A stretch of DNA of 64,000 nt from Shinella sumterensis. Lineage in GTDB: Bacteria > Pseudomonadota > Alphaproteobacteria > Rhizobiales > Rhizobiaceae. The notes below the pieces were generated by a model. That model did no database searches. It was not told the DNA's origin and worked only from the letters and a program-made list of their open reading frames with translations. The translations under genes and the position numbers were made by a program. Shown here piece after piece: positions 18,695 through 26,175 of this stretch. The stretch is from positions 310,001 to 374,000 of the forward strand of contig NZ_MYFN02000002.1 of NCBI RefSeq assembly GCF_004514425.2, read 5' to 3'. The first letter of the stretch is position 1. Every line of letters begins with the position of its first letter.

Positions 18695-19057
18695 ATGCAG
18701 CGGTTGATGATCGCCGACGGTTCCGATGTCGTCCGGAAGGTCGGCAAGCGTATTCTTTCCGGTTTGGATTTCCTCGTTCTCGAAGCGTCCAGTGCTCTTG
18801 AAGCGCTGGTGCGCTGTGAGGCGGAATTGCCCAACATCCTCATCGTCGATGCCACCATGGACGGCGCGCTCGAGCTGATCGGCAATGTCCGCAACCTGCC
18901 GCAGGGCAAATCCGTCCGCATCTTCTATTGCGTGGTCGAGGCCGACCTGAAGAAGATGATGATGGGCAAGCGCGCCGGCGCCGACGATTTCCTGCTCAAG
19001 CCCTTCGATCGCAAGATCCTGACGCAGGTCTTCGGCAGCCTCTCGATCGCTGCCTGA
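18695..19057 (+). CDS. Single-domain response regulator, atypical
   Basis: 120 aa, one receiver domain and nothing else. The phospho-acceptor D52 (LIVDATMDG) and the Lys switch K102 (LLKPFD) are present. However, the acidic pair near the N-terminus reads IADGSD rather than DD (second acid replaced by Gly9), and the conserved Thr/Ser at the end of beta-4 is Val (YCVVE, residues 78-82, where relatives have YCTTE). Phosphorylation or the usual switching may therefore be altered. It lies between chpT and ctrA, with AGGAG before ATG. It could be a phosphate sink, a CpdR-like adaptor or a regulator of ChpT; I do not assign it to CpdR or DivK. Confidence 0.85.
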   Translation: MQRLMIADGSDVVRKVGKRILSGLDFLVLEASSALEALVRCEAELPNILIVDATMDGALELIGNVRNLPQGKSVRIFYCVVEADLKKMMMGKRAGADDFLLKPFDRKILTQVFGSLSIAA

Positions 19058-19084
19058 TCAGACGTCCCGTTCAGAAATGTCGCG

Positions 19085-19122
19085 ACGCGGCCGCTCCCCG
19101 GAGCCGGCCGCGTTCTGCTTTT
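19085..19122 (+). terminator. Terminator of the chpT-side unit
   Basis: ACGCGGCCG / CGGCCGCGT (19085-19093 with 19105-19113) has an inner CTCC/GGAG stem and is followed by TTCTGCTTTT. Confidence 0.75.
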
Positions 19123-19152
19123 CGTGACACAGAAGGCAGGCGGGAACCGTGC

Positions 19153-19185
19153 CCAAAAGAAAACCCGCCGGCAAGCGGCGGGTTT
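19153..19185 (-). terminator. Terminator of ctrA
   Basis: AAACCCGCCG / CGGCGGGTTT (19161-19170 with 19176-19185) has a 5-base loop. Read on the minus strand it is followed by TTTTCTTTT. Confidence 0.85.
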
Positions 19186-19210
19186 CGAAATACGTGAGCG
19201 GGGAGGGGGA

Positions 19211-19909
19211 TCAGGCGCTCTCGGCGTAGTCGCCGTCCGGTTCGCGCAGCACATAGCCGCGGCCCCAGACCGTCTCGATGTAATTGGCGCCGCCGGCAGC
19301 GTTTGCGAGCTTCTTGCGCAGCTTGCAGATGAAGACGTCGATGATCTTCAGTTCCGGCTCGTCCATGCCGCCGTAGAGGTGGTTCAGGAACATTTCCTTG
19401 GTGAGCGTCGTGCCCTTGCGCAGCGAGAGCAGCTCGAGCATCTGGTATTCCTTGCCCGTCAGGTGCACGCGCTGGCCGCCGACTTCGACGGTCTTGGCGT
19501 CGAGGTTGACGATGAGCTCGCCCGTGGAGATGACCGACTGGGCATGGCCCTTGGAGCGGCGCACGATGGCGTGAATGCGGGCGACCAGTTCGTCCTTGTG
19601 GAACGGCTTGGTCATGTAGTCGTCAGCGCCGAAGCCGAGGCCGCGCACCTTATCCTCGATGCCGGCCATGCCGGAGAGGATGAGGATCGGCGTCTTGACC
19701 TTGGACAGGCGCAACGTGCGAAGAACTTCGTAACCCGACATGTCGGGCAGGTTCAGGTCGAGCAGGATGATGTCGTAATCATACAGCTTGCCCAGATCCA
19801 CGCCTTCCTCGCCGAGGTCGGTGGTGTAGACATTAAAGCTTTCGGACTTCAGCATCAGTTCGATGCTCTGCGCTGTCGCGCTATCGTCCTCGATGAGTAG
19901 AACCCGCAT
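19211..19909 (-). CDS. ctrA: Cell-cycle master response regulator CtrA
   Basis: 232 aa. The receiver domain is canonical: E7/D8/D9, phospho-acceptor D51 ([12 protein letters not shown]) and K in [10 protein letters not shown]. An OmpR/PhoB-type winged helix follows from about 125 to 225 ([32 protein letters not shown] and [11 protein letters not shown]). CtrA controls division, flagellar and envelope genes and in some alphas silences the replication origin, after phosphorylation through CckA-ChpT. Here chpT is adjacent. The long upstream region is packed with GANTC (CcrM methylation) sites. The protein ends in a short Ala-rich tail, as in rhizobial CtrA. Confidence 0.97.
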   Translation of the reverse strand: MRVLLIEDDSATAQSIELMLKSESFNVYTTDLGEEGVDLGKLYDYDIILLDLNLPDMSGYEVLRTLRLSKVKTPILILSGMAGIEDKVRGLGFGADDYMTKPFHKDELVARIHAIVRRSKGHAQSVISTGELIVNLDAKTVEVGGQRVHLTGKEYQMLELLSLRKGTTLTKEMFLNHLYGGMDEPELKIIDVFICKLRKKLANAAGGANYIETVWGRGYVLREPDGDYAESA

Positions 19910-20439
19910 ATCTGTCCCCTTTTCCGCCGCTCAAGGTATCCTGGCCCCCTACGCGATACGGATCCAGTCGTTGCCTGATTTGGAGGCTGCCACGAAATGG
20001 TTAACAAATCCTGATTCACTTTGGCAAGGTGTATCGATCTGTTAATTATTTCGGGCAGTCCCCTGATTTTTCATATGAATCAGAATTGTGACTCTTAACA
20101 TACAAAGTGAAGAAACACAGCTAACCGACTCTTTAGACTCGTCAATGCGGAACATGTCGTTTTTTGCGAACCGCATTTACCGGGCCTTAAACCATGGTCC
20201 CTATGATTAACGATGCCCGTAAACGAAAGGTTACCAGCGGTAGGATTTCATTAATCTCGCTGAATTTTTTTTAAGGTCCGGCACTCTGGCCGGTCTGCGG
20301 GCGAAAATGACGGTGCGCGGCGCGTGGTGATTCACCATGGTCCGTGTGCCGATTTGGAGTGCCGGTGAGCGGTCGGATGTGTTTTTCGGCGATCGTTCAC
20401 TTCAATGCCGGGGTCTCGCTATCCACGGGAGTATTGCGT
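19910..20439. promoter_or_regulatory. ctrA / fliJ divergent control region with GANTC cluster
   Basis: This 530-base, AT-rich stretch has no credible gene. GANTC sites lie at 20013, 20077, 20090, 20127, 20136 and 20329; five of the six fall within 128 bases. A CtrA-like box TTTA-N7-TTAA is at 20176-20190, and a weaker CTAA-N7-TTTA at 20121-20135 overlaps two GANTC sites. This fits the known coupling of ctrA transcription to CcrM methylation state and autoregulation in Caulobacter and Brucella. Several stop-rich frames and runs such as TTTTTTTTAAGG near 20266 support a non-coding role. Confidence 0.7.
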
Positions 20440-20790
20440 ATGAAGTCGCGTGAGAGCCTAGTTCGCCTGAAGGAATTTCAGGTCAAAGACAAGAGACGGC
20501 AGCTGGCCCAGCTTCAGTTGATGATGTCCGAATTCGAACGGATGTCGAAGGAACTGGAAACCCAGATCGCCATCGAAGAGAAGAAGTCCGGGATCACAGA
20601 TCCCACCCACTTCGCCTATCCCACGTTTGCCAAGGCAGCACGGCAGCGGTCCGACAACCTGCAGGTCTCCATTCGGGAACTGAAGGTACAGCAGGACGCG
20701 GCCGAACTTTCGCTGGAAGAGGCGGAAGCGGAGTTCGCCAAGGCGGCGGCGCTGGAAGAGCGCGACAACGCGGTGCGTCTGCGCGCCTGA
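20440..20790 (+). CDS. fliJ: FliJ-like flagellar export / coiled-coil protein
   Basis: 116 aa, almost entirely helical and charged, with no Pro in the helices (SLVRLKEFQVKDKRRQLAQLQLMMSEFERM). FliJ is a short coiled-coil rod that works with the FliI ATPase in flagellar type III export, and proteins of this type often lie beside ctrA in rhizobia. Similarity is in build rather than strict motifs, so other coiled-coil roles are possible. I chose ATG 20440 because the charged helix starts there; the in-frame upstream ATG adds a Cys/Phe-rich stretch unlike the family. Divergent from ctrA. Confidence 0.68.
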   Translation: MKSRESLVRLKEFQVKDKRRQLAQLQLMMSEFERMSKELETQIAIEEKKSGITDPTHFAYPTFAKAARQRSDNLQVSIRELKVQQDAAELSLEEAEAEFAKAAALEERDNAVRLRA

Positions 20791-20804
20791 GGACAAGACC
20801 TCTG

Positions 20805-20849
20805 AAGACCCCTCGCGAGTGGCCGCAAGACCGCTCACGAGGGTTCTTG
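20805..20849. terminator. Terminator between fliJ-like gene and GNAT gene
   Basis: CCCTCG / CGAGGG (20810-20815 with 20838-20843), continued inward by GAG/CTC and GG/CC, followed by TTCTTGG. It lies between convergent genes. Confidence 0.65.
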
Positions 20850-20855
20850 GTGTTT

Positions 20856-21170
20856 TCAGGCGTTGACGACGTCCGCCCACTCCTTGTGGCGAAGCGCCTG
20901 AGCCCGGAAGAACGGGCAGAGCGGCATGATCTTCCAGCCGCCTTTGCGTGCTTCTTCAACGGCATGAGCCGCGAGCGCCTGCCCGACGCCCTTGCCGCGC
21001 AGCGCATCGGGAACACCCGTGTGATCGATGATGACGAGCTGCGCCGATGCGCGGGAATAGGTCATTTCCGCTTCGTGCCCCTCGACGACGGTGTAGTAGC
21101 GGCCCTTCGAGCCGGTGTCTTCGTGCCGGATGTCCATGATGATGTCCTCGCTCCTTTGCGTTGACGCCAT
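20856..21170 (-). CDS. GNAT-type N-acetyltransferase (YjdJ-like)
   Basis: 104 aa, the size of the minimal GNAT-fold family related to E. coli YjdJ. VPDALRGKGVGQALAAHAVEEARKGG is the acetyl-CoA pyrophosphate-binding loop (R/Q-x-x-G-x-G type). The later IMPLCPFFRAQALRHKEW is the family's C-terminal signature. The substrate is unknown. I set the start at 21170 because GAGGA lies 5 bases upstream of that ATG; a second ATG 12 codons later (MDIRHED) is possible. Convergent with the FliJ-like gene and divergent from a PqiA-like gene. Confidence 0.85.
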   Translation of the reverse strand: MASTQRSEDIIMDIRHEDTGSKGRYYTVVEGHEAEMTYSRASAQLVIIDHTGVPDALRGKGVGQALAAHAVEEARKGGWKIMPLCPFFRAQALRHKEWADVVNA

Positions 21171-21265
21171 ATTTTCCTCTTCCGGGACAGACGGCAAGCT
21201 CCGCTGCGGTGAACAGTTCGTGCTGCATCCGGATGCGGCGGGTGGTATCGAAGGCAATTCGAAAC

Positions 21266-21727
21266 GTGAAACCGCCCATGATTCTCGTCGTGCCCGTTTT
21301 CCTGGTTCTCTCAGCGATGTCGCTGGCGCTCGGCCTCGTCCTGCCGCTTGTGCATTTCAAGAAGCTCTACTTTTTCAACGAAACACCGTCGCTGATCGAT
21401 ATCGTCGTTTCGCTCTGGGGGCAGGGGAGTGGCGGCCTGGCGGTGCTGATCGCGCTGTTTTCCATCGTCTTTCCGGTGGTGAAACTGTTCGCCATCACGC
21501 TGGAGGCGACAGCGCCCGCGTCGGCCGGCAGCCAGAAGACCTGGCTTGCGCAATTGCTGCCGGTGCTCGGAAAATGGTCGATGATGGATGTCATGCTGGT
21601 GGCGCTGGTCATCGTCGCGGCGAAGACGAGCGGCATGGCCTCGGCGTTCACGCAGCCGGGCCTGTGGTTCTATGCAGCCTCGGCCATCATGACGGGCCTT
21701 CTGCAAACGACATTGCGGCCGCATTGA
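21266..21727 (+). CDS. Paraquat-inducible protein A (PqiA)-like membrane protein
   Basis: 153 aa. Four hydrophobic helices fit one PqiA domain (LVLPLVHFKKLYFFNETPSLID between helix 1 and 2, then GKWSMMDVMLVALVIVAAK). E. coli PqiA has two such domains; the single-domain form is common in alphaproteobacteria. PqiA proteins work with MCE proteins in lipid transfer between membranes, but no MCE gene is nearby. The start is GTG 21266 with AAGG 11 bases upstream; ATG 21278 is the alternative. Confidence 0.83.
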   Translation: MKPPMILVVPVFLVLSAMSLALGLVLPLVHFKKLYFFNETPSLIDIVVSLWGQGSGGLAVLIALFSIVFPVVKLFAITLEATAPASAGSQKTWLAQLLPVLGKWSMMDVMLVALVIVAAKTSGMASAFTQPGLWFYAASAIMTGLLQTTLRPH

Positions 21728-21763
21728 GCGGCCGCTGTCGGTCTTGACGAATGGTGGACTTGC

Positions 21764-22039
21764 CTAGTGGCGGTACTGCTGGATGCGCGTGGTGCGCAGG
21801 CCGGCGAGGCCATGGTCGTTGATGGAGGATTGCCAGGACAGGAATTCTTCGACCGTCAGCGTGTAGCGTTCACAGGCTTCCTCGAGGCTGAGCAGCCCGC
21901 CACGCACGGCGGCGACGACTTCGGCCTTCCGGCGAATCACCCAGCGCCGTGTATTGGCCGGCGGCAGATCGGCGATCGTCAGTGGGCTGCCATCGGGGCC
22001 GATGACGTATTTAACGCGGGGTCGTATCAGATCGGTCAT
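21764..22039 (-). CDS. sciP: Small CtrA-inhibitory protein SciP (DUF1153)
   Basis: 91 aa. This is a helix-turn-helix protein of family DUF1153. The signature spans VKYVIGPDGSPLTIADLP, then TRRWVIRRKAEVVAAVRGG and SLEEACERYTLTVEEFLSW. In Caulobacter SciP binds CtrA at promoters and blocks recruitment of RNA polymerase, switching off CtrA targets after division. ATG 22039 is preceded by AGAGAG; an upstream in-frame start would add 17 residues unlike the family. It lies only 2 kb from ctrA, so both the regulator and its antagonist are in one neighbourhood. Confidence 0.9.
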   Translation of the reverse strand: MTDLIRPRVKYVIGPDGSPLTIADLPPANTRRWVIRRKAEVVAAVRGGLLSLEEACERYTLTVEEFLSWQSSINDHGLAGLRTTRIQQYRH

Positions 22040-22477
22040 TGTACTCTCTACATAAACGCAAGACCATATGAGCGAACTGTAGCCCGCCACATTTAAGATT
22101 TGCCTAAGCGCATGCTAACAATTTTCTAATCTTTTGAGCGGGTTCGCAGGCAAAGCTCCGCTTGGAAACGCTTTACTTTCCGGAACGTCGGGCGGATTGC
22201 CCGCCGCATGGCCCGCATGGGAGCCATGCAAATATTTCATTTCTATTTTATTCAAATGCTGCTAATACGCGCCAAAATTCGGAGGCTGCTATCGGATCGA
22301 TGGCACCGGAAGCCTCCAGGAAGCACCCAATCGCATACCATCCGCAAGCTGTTTCCCCTCGGGAGATGGCTTTAAGCGGCGTTTTTCGCCGCCATTTGAA
22401 CGCCGGGTGCCCCTGAAATTTTCCGGACGAGAATACACCCGAGCCCGGTGCGCAAGCGCCGGCGTTGGAAACGGAAA
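22040..22477. promoter_or_regulatory. sciP / luxR-type divergent control region
   Basis: 438 bases without a credible gene. Two degenerate CtrA-like boxes lie 54-90 bases upstream of sciP: TTAA-N7-CTAA (22093-22107) and CTAA-N7-CTAA (22115-22129). A 7-bp inverted repeat GCATGGC / GCCATGC with a 10-base spacer (22206-22229) could be an operator for the LuxR-type gene. I see no clear -35/-10 pair. Confidence 0.45.
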
Positions 22478-23227
22478 ATGAAAGACCAAGACAACATGCT
22501 CGTGCGGCAGGGCTGGTTGCCCGAATTTCTGGTCGCGGCAAACATCGAGACCGTGCAGACCGAATACGAGGTGCTTCACCTCATGCGTCAGTGCGCCAAT
22601 CATTTCTCTTTCACGCACTTTCTCGTGACGCGCTTTCCGGCGAATGCCCAGCAGCGTTTTGCCGAGCGCTTGATGGTCAGCAACTGGCCGGCCGATCTCG
22701 TGCGCAAGTACGATGCGATGAACCTCTTCCACATCAGCCGGCTTGCGCTCGACACGGGTGCGACCAAGCTGCCGGTGCAGGGCGACAGCTCGCTTCTCGC
22801 GCCCGCCGACTGGGAGAATACCCAGGCCGGCGAGGCGGTCGCGCTTGCCGAAAGCCATGGGCTTTCCACCTCGACGGCGTTCCTTTTGCACTCCACGACG
22901 TCGGACCCCTATCTCATGATGTTTTCCGGCATACGCAAACCGTTGTCGCGCCCGGAGCTCGCGGAGCTGCATTTCGCCGCGTTGCAGCTTTTCGAATGTC
23001 TCGAGAAGACCTTCACGGCGGCCACCGCCGGACGCGAAAAGCTCTCCAGCCGCGAGGTCGAGTGCCTGCGCTGGGCTGCCGCCGGCAAGAGCAGCGACGA
23101 GATCGCCGTCATCCTCGGCATCTCGGTCTATACGGTCAGCAGCTACTTCAAGAGCGTGACCCGCAAGCTGAAAGCGGTCAATCGCATGCAGGCCATCGCC
23201 ATCGCCATGCGCCTGCGCCTCATCTGA
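22478..23227 (+). CDS. LuxR-type transcriptional regulator with autoinducer-binding-like domain
   Basis: 249 aa. The N-terminal 170 residues resemble an autoinducer-binding domain (LMRQCANHFSFTHFLVTRFP then NWPADLVRKYDAMNLFHISR). The C-terminal LuxR helix-turn-helix runs from about 180 to 245 (LSSREVECLRWAAAGKSSDEIAVILGIS, TVSSYFKSVTRKLKAVNRMQAIAIA). No luxI-type synthase is in the window, so it may be a solo regulator or may not bind acyl-homoserine lactone. ATG 22478 has GGAAACGG just upstream; an ATG at 22448 is possible. LuxR solos beside ctrA are known in rhizobia. Confidence 0.85.
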   Translation: MKDQDNMLVRQGWLPEFLVAANIETVQTEYEVLHLMRQCANHFSFTHFLVTRFPANAQQRFAERLMVSNWPADLVRKYDAMNLFHISRLALDTGATKLPVQGDSSLLAPADWENTQAGEAVALAESHGLSTSTAFLLHSTTSDPYLMMFSGIRKPLSRPELAELHFAALQLFECLEKTFTAATAGREKLSSREVECLRWAAAGKSSDEIAVILGISVYTVSSYFKSVTRKLKAVNRMQAIAIAMRLRLI

Positions 23228-23410
23228 GGGCGTCGGACGCGCTGGTGGTCAGAACGAGGCGGTTTCAGGCCTTCTCTTGCCCTTGGAGCGGCAAGTTTCT
23301 ATATGTCGCCCGAAAGGCGCTCCGGCTTGACGGGGCGCCGCAACGGCCGATTTCGGCCCCAGGACAAGGTGTCCGGTGACAAGGGTCCCGCGCACCGGAA
23401 CGGACCTCGC

Positions 23411-24607
23411 GTGAACAGTCTCGATTTCGATCGCAAGCCGGAAGATACCCGCGTCGTCGTCGCCATGTCCGGCGGCGTCGACAGTTCCGTCGTGGCCGGC
23501 ATTCTGAAACGCGAGGGCTACGACGTTCTCGGCATCACGCTGCAGCTCTATGACCATGGTGCGGCCGTGCACCGCGCCGGCTCCTGCTGTGCCGGCCAGG
23601 ACATCGATGATGCGCGCCGTGTGTGCGAAACGCTGGGCATTCCCCATTACGTGCTCGACTACGAGAAGCGTTTCCGCGAAACGGTGATCAATCCCTTCGC
23701 CGAAAGCTACGTCGCCGGCGAAACGCCGATCCCCTGCGTCGCCTGCAACCAGACCGTCAAGTTCGCCGATCTTCTGGCGACCGCCAAGGATCTCGGCGCG
23801 GACGCACTGGCGACGGGACATTATATCCGCTCGCGACCCAATCCGGTGCCCGGCGCGCCGGAGCGCCGCGCGCTCTATCGCCCCGTCGATGCGGAACGCG
23901 ACCAGAGCTATTTCCTTTTCGCCACCACCCAGGAACAGATCGACTACCTGCGCTTTCCGCTCGGCCATCTTTCCAAGGCTGAAACCCGCGCGCTGGCCGA
24001 AGACATGGGCCTTGTCGTCGCCAAGAAGGCGGATAGCCAGGACATCTGTTTCGTTCCGCAGGGCAAGTATTCCGATATCGTCAACAAGCTGAAGCCCAAT
24101 GCCGCACTGGCCGGTGACATCGTGCATATCGATGGCCGCCATCTGGGACAGCATGACGGTATCCTGCACTACACGATCGGCCAGCGCCGCGGCATTGGCG
24201 TGGCGACGGGCGAGCCGCTTTATGTGGTCTATCTCGATGCGCGCTCGCGGCGCGTGATCGTCGGCCCGAAGGAAGCGCTCGAAACGCGCCGCCTTTATCT
24301 GCGTGACATCAACTGGCTCGGAGACGGCGATCTCGATGCCGTCGCCGCGGCCGGCTTCGATTGCTATGCCAAGGTCCGCTCCACCCGTCCGCCGCGCCCG
24401 GCGCGCCTTCAGGCGAACGAAGGCGGCATCTATGTCGAGCTTGAAGAAGGCGAGGCCGGTGTCGCTCCGGGGCAGGCCTGTGCGCTTTACTCCGGCGAAG
24501 GCGAGGACGCCCGCATCTATGGCGGGGGTTTCATCCAGCGCTCCGAGCGCGAACCTGCGGCCGAAGAGGCGTTGAAGCGCATCCTGTCGACCCCGGTCGC
24601 CGCCTAG
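23411..24607 (+). CDS. mnmA: tRNA-specific 2-thiouridylase MnmA
   Basis: 398 aa. It adds sulfur to uridine 34 of Lys, Glu and Gln tRNAs, using ATP and persulfide relayed from IscS. The ATP PP-loop is [16 protein letters not shown]. The two catalytic cysteines lie in [13 protein letters not shown] and [15 protein letters not shown]. The GQRRGIG and ARSRRVIVG stretches belong to the central and C-terminal domains. The GTG at 23411 gives the usual family N-terminus [15 protein letters not shown]; an in-frame ATG at 23303 would add 36 low-complexity residues. A tRNA-Met gene follows after 134 bases. Confidence 0.95.
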   Translation: MNSLDFDRKPEDTRVVVAMSGGVDSSVVAGILKREGYDVLGITLQLYDHGAAVHRAGSCCAGQDIDDARRVCETLGIPHYVLDYEKRFRETVINPFAESYVAGETPIPCVACNQTVKFADLLATAKDLGADALATGHYIRSRPNPVPGAPERRALYRPVDAERDQSYFLFATTQEQIDYLRFPLGHLSKAETRALAEDMGLVVAKKADSQDICFVPQGKYSDIVNKLKPNAALAGDIVHIDGRHLGQHDGILHYTIGQRRGIGVATGEPLYVVYLDARSRRVIVGPKEALETRRLYLRDINWLGDGDLDAVAAAGFDCYAKVRSTRPPRPARLQANEGGIYVELEEGEAGVAPGQACALYSGEGEDARIYGGGFIQRSEREPAAEEALKRILSTPVAA

Positions 24608-24741
24608 CGCCAAGCCCTTGCCAAGGCCCTTGCGGACAAAGCGATTTTTCCTGCGAAGGTCGCTTGACACCCGCGGGAACAGCGCCTTATAAGCCGCGCA
24701 CCGGACGCGAACGCACATCGTTGTCGATCGTCCCTTCGGGC

Positions 24742-24818
24742 GGCGGAGTAGCTCAGTAGGTTAGAGCAGAGGAATCATAATCCTTGTGTCGGGGGTTCGA
24801 ATCCCTCCTCCGCTACCA
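24742..24818 (+). tRNA. tRNA-Met (anticodon CAT), elongator type
   Basis: Full cloverleaf with encoded CCA. Acceptor 24742-24748 pairs with the 7 bases before the discriminator A. The D arm is GCTC...GAGC. The anticodon stem GAGGA... with loop ATCATAA reads CAT, the T arm is GGGGG TTCGAAT CCCTC. The first acceptor pair is G1-U72, a wobble. The bases CAT could also mark tRNA-Ile2 whose C34 is modified to lysidine, but the D-arm and loop pattern favour elongator Met. Confidence 0.9.
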
Positions 24819-24987
24819 TCGAATTTTCCCGGGAAATCATATCGAGAATGCGCGTTCGAAGGACGGCATACGTCGACACCGTCCGTTGTTTAACGAACGG
24901 GGAAGCTCTCCCGTATAGGATGCTGCCAGTTTATTCCCGCCCGTTGCGCGTCACCGCGCAGGTGGCTTGCAACGTGCGAAATGCATT

Positions 24988-26163
24988 ATGACTGAAACGC
25001 CGTCCTCATCTCTTCTGTCGATCGTCCGGCTTTCGGATTTTTCGCCGTTCCAGCGGGAGCCGCAGCGGCCGGCGGAATTCAGGACGGATGATTTCGATCG
25101 CAAGTTCGATAGCGATGTCCTGATCTACGATGCGTTTCGTCGGCTGGATGGCAAGGTCGTGTTGCTCGGGCCGCCGCTTTTCAATCTCGAGCCGCTGCTG
25201 CGGCCCGACAGCATCCGTGCGCTGCCCGGCAACGGCGTCTGTGCATTTCGTTACCGCAAGCTCGACCGCCACATGCAGATCATCGTGGAGGCGCCGACCG
25301 ATTGCACGGCGCTCTCGCTGACCCTCGGGGGGCACCGCGCCGAGGTGGTCGTCGGGGCCAATCTGTCCGAACGCTTTGCCGGACGTCGCGTGCTGCTGAC
25401 GAAAACCAAAAACAACGATCCGGTTTGGATCCGCGACTGGGTAAGCTTCAACCAACGGTTCCATGGTGCAGATGCGTTGCTGCTCTATGACAATCTTTCG
25501 GATACTGACGTGACCCAGGCCGTGAAGGAGGAGCTTCGCAGGCTCGGTGGGCTTGAAGCCGTCGAGGTGTTGTCGTGGCCCTTCAAGTTCGGACCGCAGG
25601 GGCTCGATGCCCGCCGGTTCTGGGATTCGGATTTCTGTGAACTGGGTGCATTGGAGCATGCCCGTTGGCGCCTGCTCGCAGAGGCGCGTTCGGTGCAGAC
25701 CGGCGATGTCGATGAACTGCTGTTGTCGACGTCGGGCAGGAGCGTGTTCGCTGCCGCCGAAAAGGATCCGTTCGGCGTCGTGCGTTATCGCGGCCGCTGG
25801 ATCGTCGGGACAGACAGGACGAAGGTCCTGGATGGTACGCTCCGGCGGCATGCGCAGTACGATACCGTTTTACGCCGCCGAATGGCACGCCGGCTGGGCC
25901 TGCTTGCCTATGATAGCGTTGCTTGTCCTCCGAAGTGGACGGCCGTGCCGCGGCGCTGCCCGGAAAAGGCCCAGTGGGGCGTGCATCGCATTCTAAGCTG
26001 GCTGCCGGCAATGCGGGTAAGTACGGATTTCTGCTATCGGCACTTCCGCGAGATCACCAGCAACTGGAAGTACGATCGCCTCGATCGCGACGCCTTCGAT
26101 TCCGCCGTGCATGAGATCGATCAGGACCTGATCGATTATTTCGCGCGGTGGAAAGCGGGCTGA
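24988..26163 (+). CDS. Glycosyltransferase-like protein of unknown specificity
   Basis: 391 aa from ATG 24988 (a TTG 7 codons upstream is the alternative; no good SD is seen for either). The middle has features of the GT92 / GT2-like group: WIRDWVSFNQRFHGADALLLYDNLSDTD, where a hydrophilic acceptor loop ends in an acidic cluster, and GDVDELLLS, a likely metal-binding DxD-type motif at about residue 250. The C-terminus is rich in Trp and His (KAQWGVHRILSW). No membrane helix is present, so it acts in the cytosol or at the membrane face. It is the first gene of the polysaccharide region and convergent with the flippase gene (12 bases apart). Family call is inference. Confidence 0.6.
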   Translation: MTETPSSSLLSIVRLSDFSPFQREPQRPAEFRTDDFDRKFDSDVLIYDAFRRLDGKVVLLGPPLFNLEPLLRPDSIRALPGNGVCAFRYRKLDRHMQIIVEAPTDCTALSLTLGGHRAEVVVGANLSERFAGRRVLLTKTKNNDPVWIRDWVSFNQRFHGADALLLYDNLSDTDVTQAVKEELRRLGGLEAVEVLSWPFKFGPQGLDARRFWDSDFCELGALEHARWRLLAEARSVQTGDVDELLLSTSGRSVFAAAEKDPFGVVRYRGRWIVGTDRTKVLDGTLRRHAQYDTVLRRRMARRLGLLAYDSVACPPKWTAVPRRCPEKAQWGVHRILSWLPAMRVSTDFCYRHFREITSNWKYDRLDRDAFDSAVHEIDQDLIDYFARWKAG

Positions 26164-26175
26164 CGTCGTTCGGAA

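Noticed and set aside
18695-19057. Naming the single-domain regulator CpdR or DivK
   Set aside because: Signature residues differ (G9, V81) and CpdR genes of rhizobia are normally elsewhere; only a generic call is supported.
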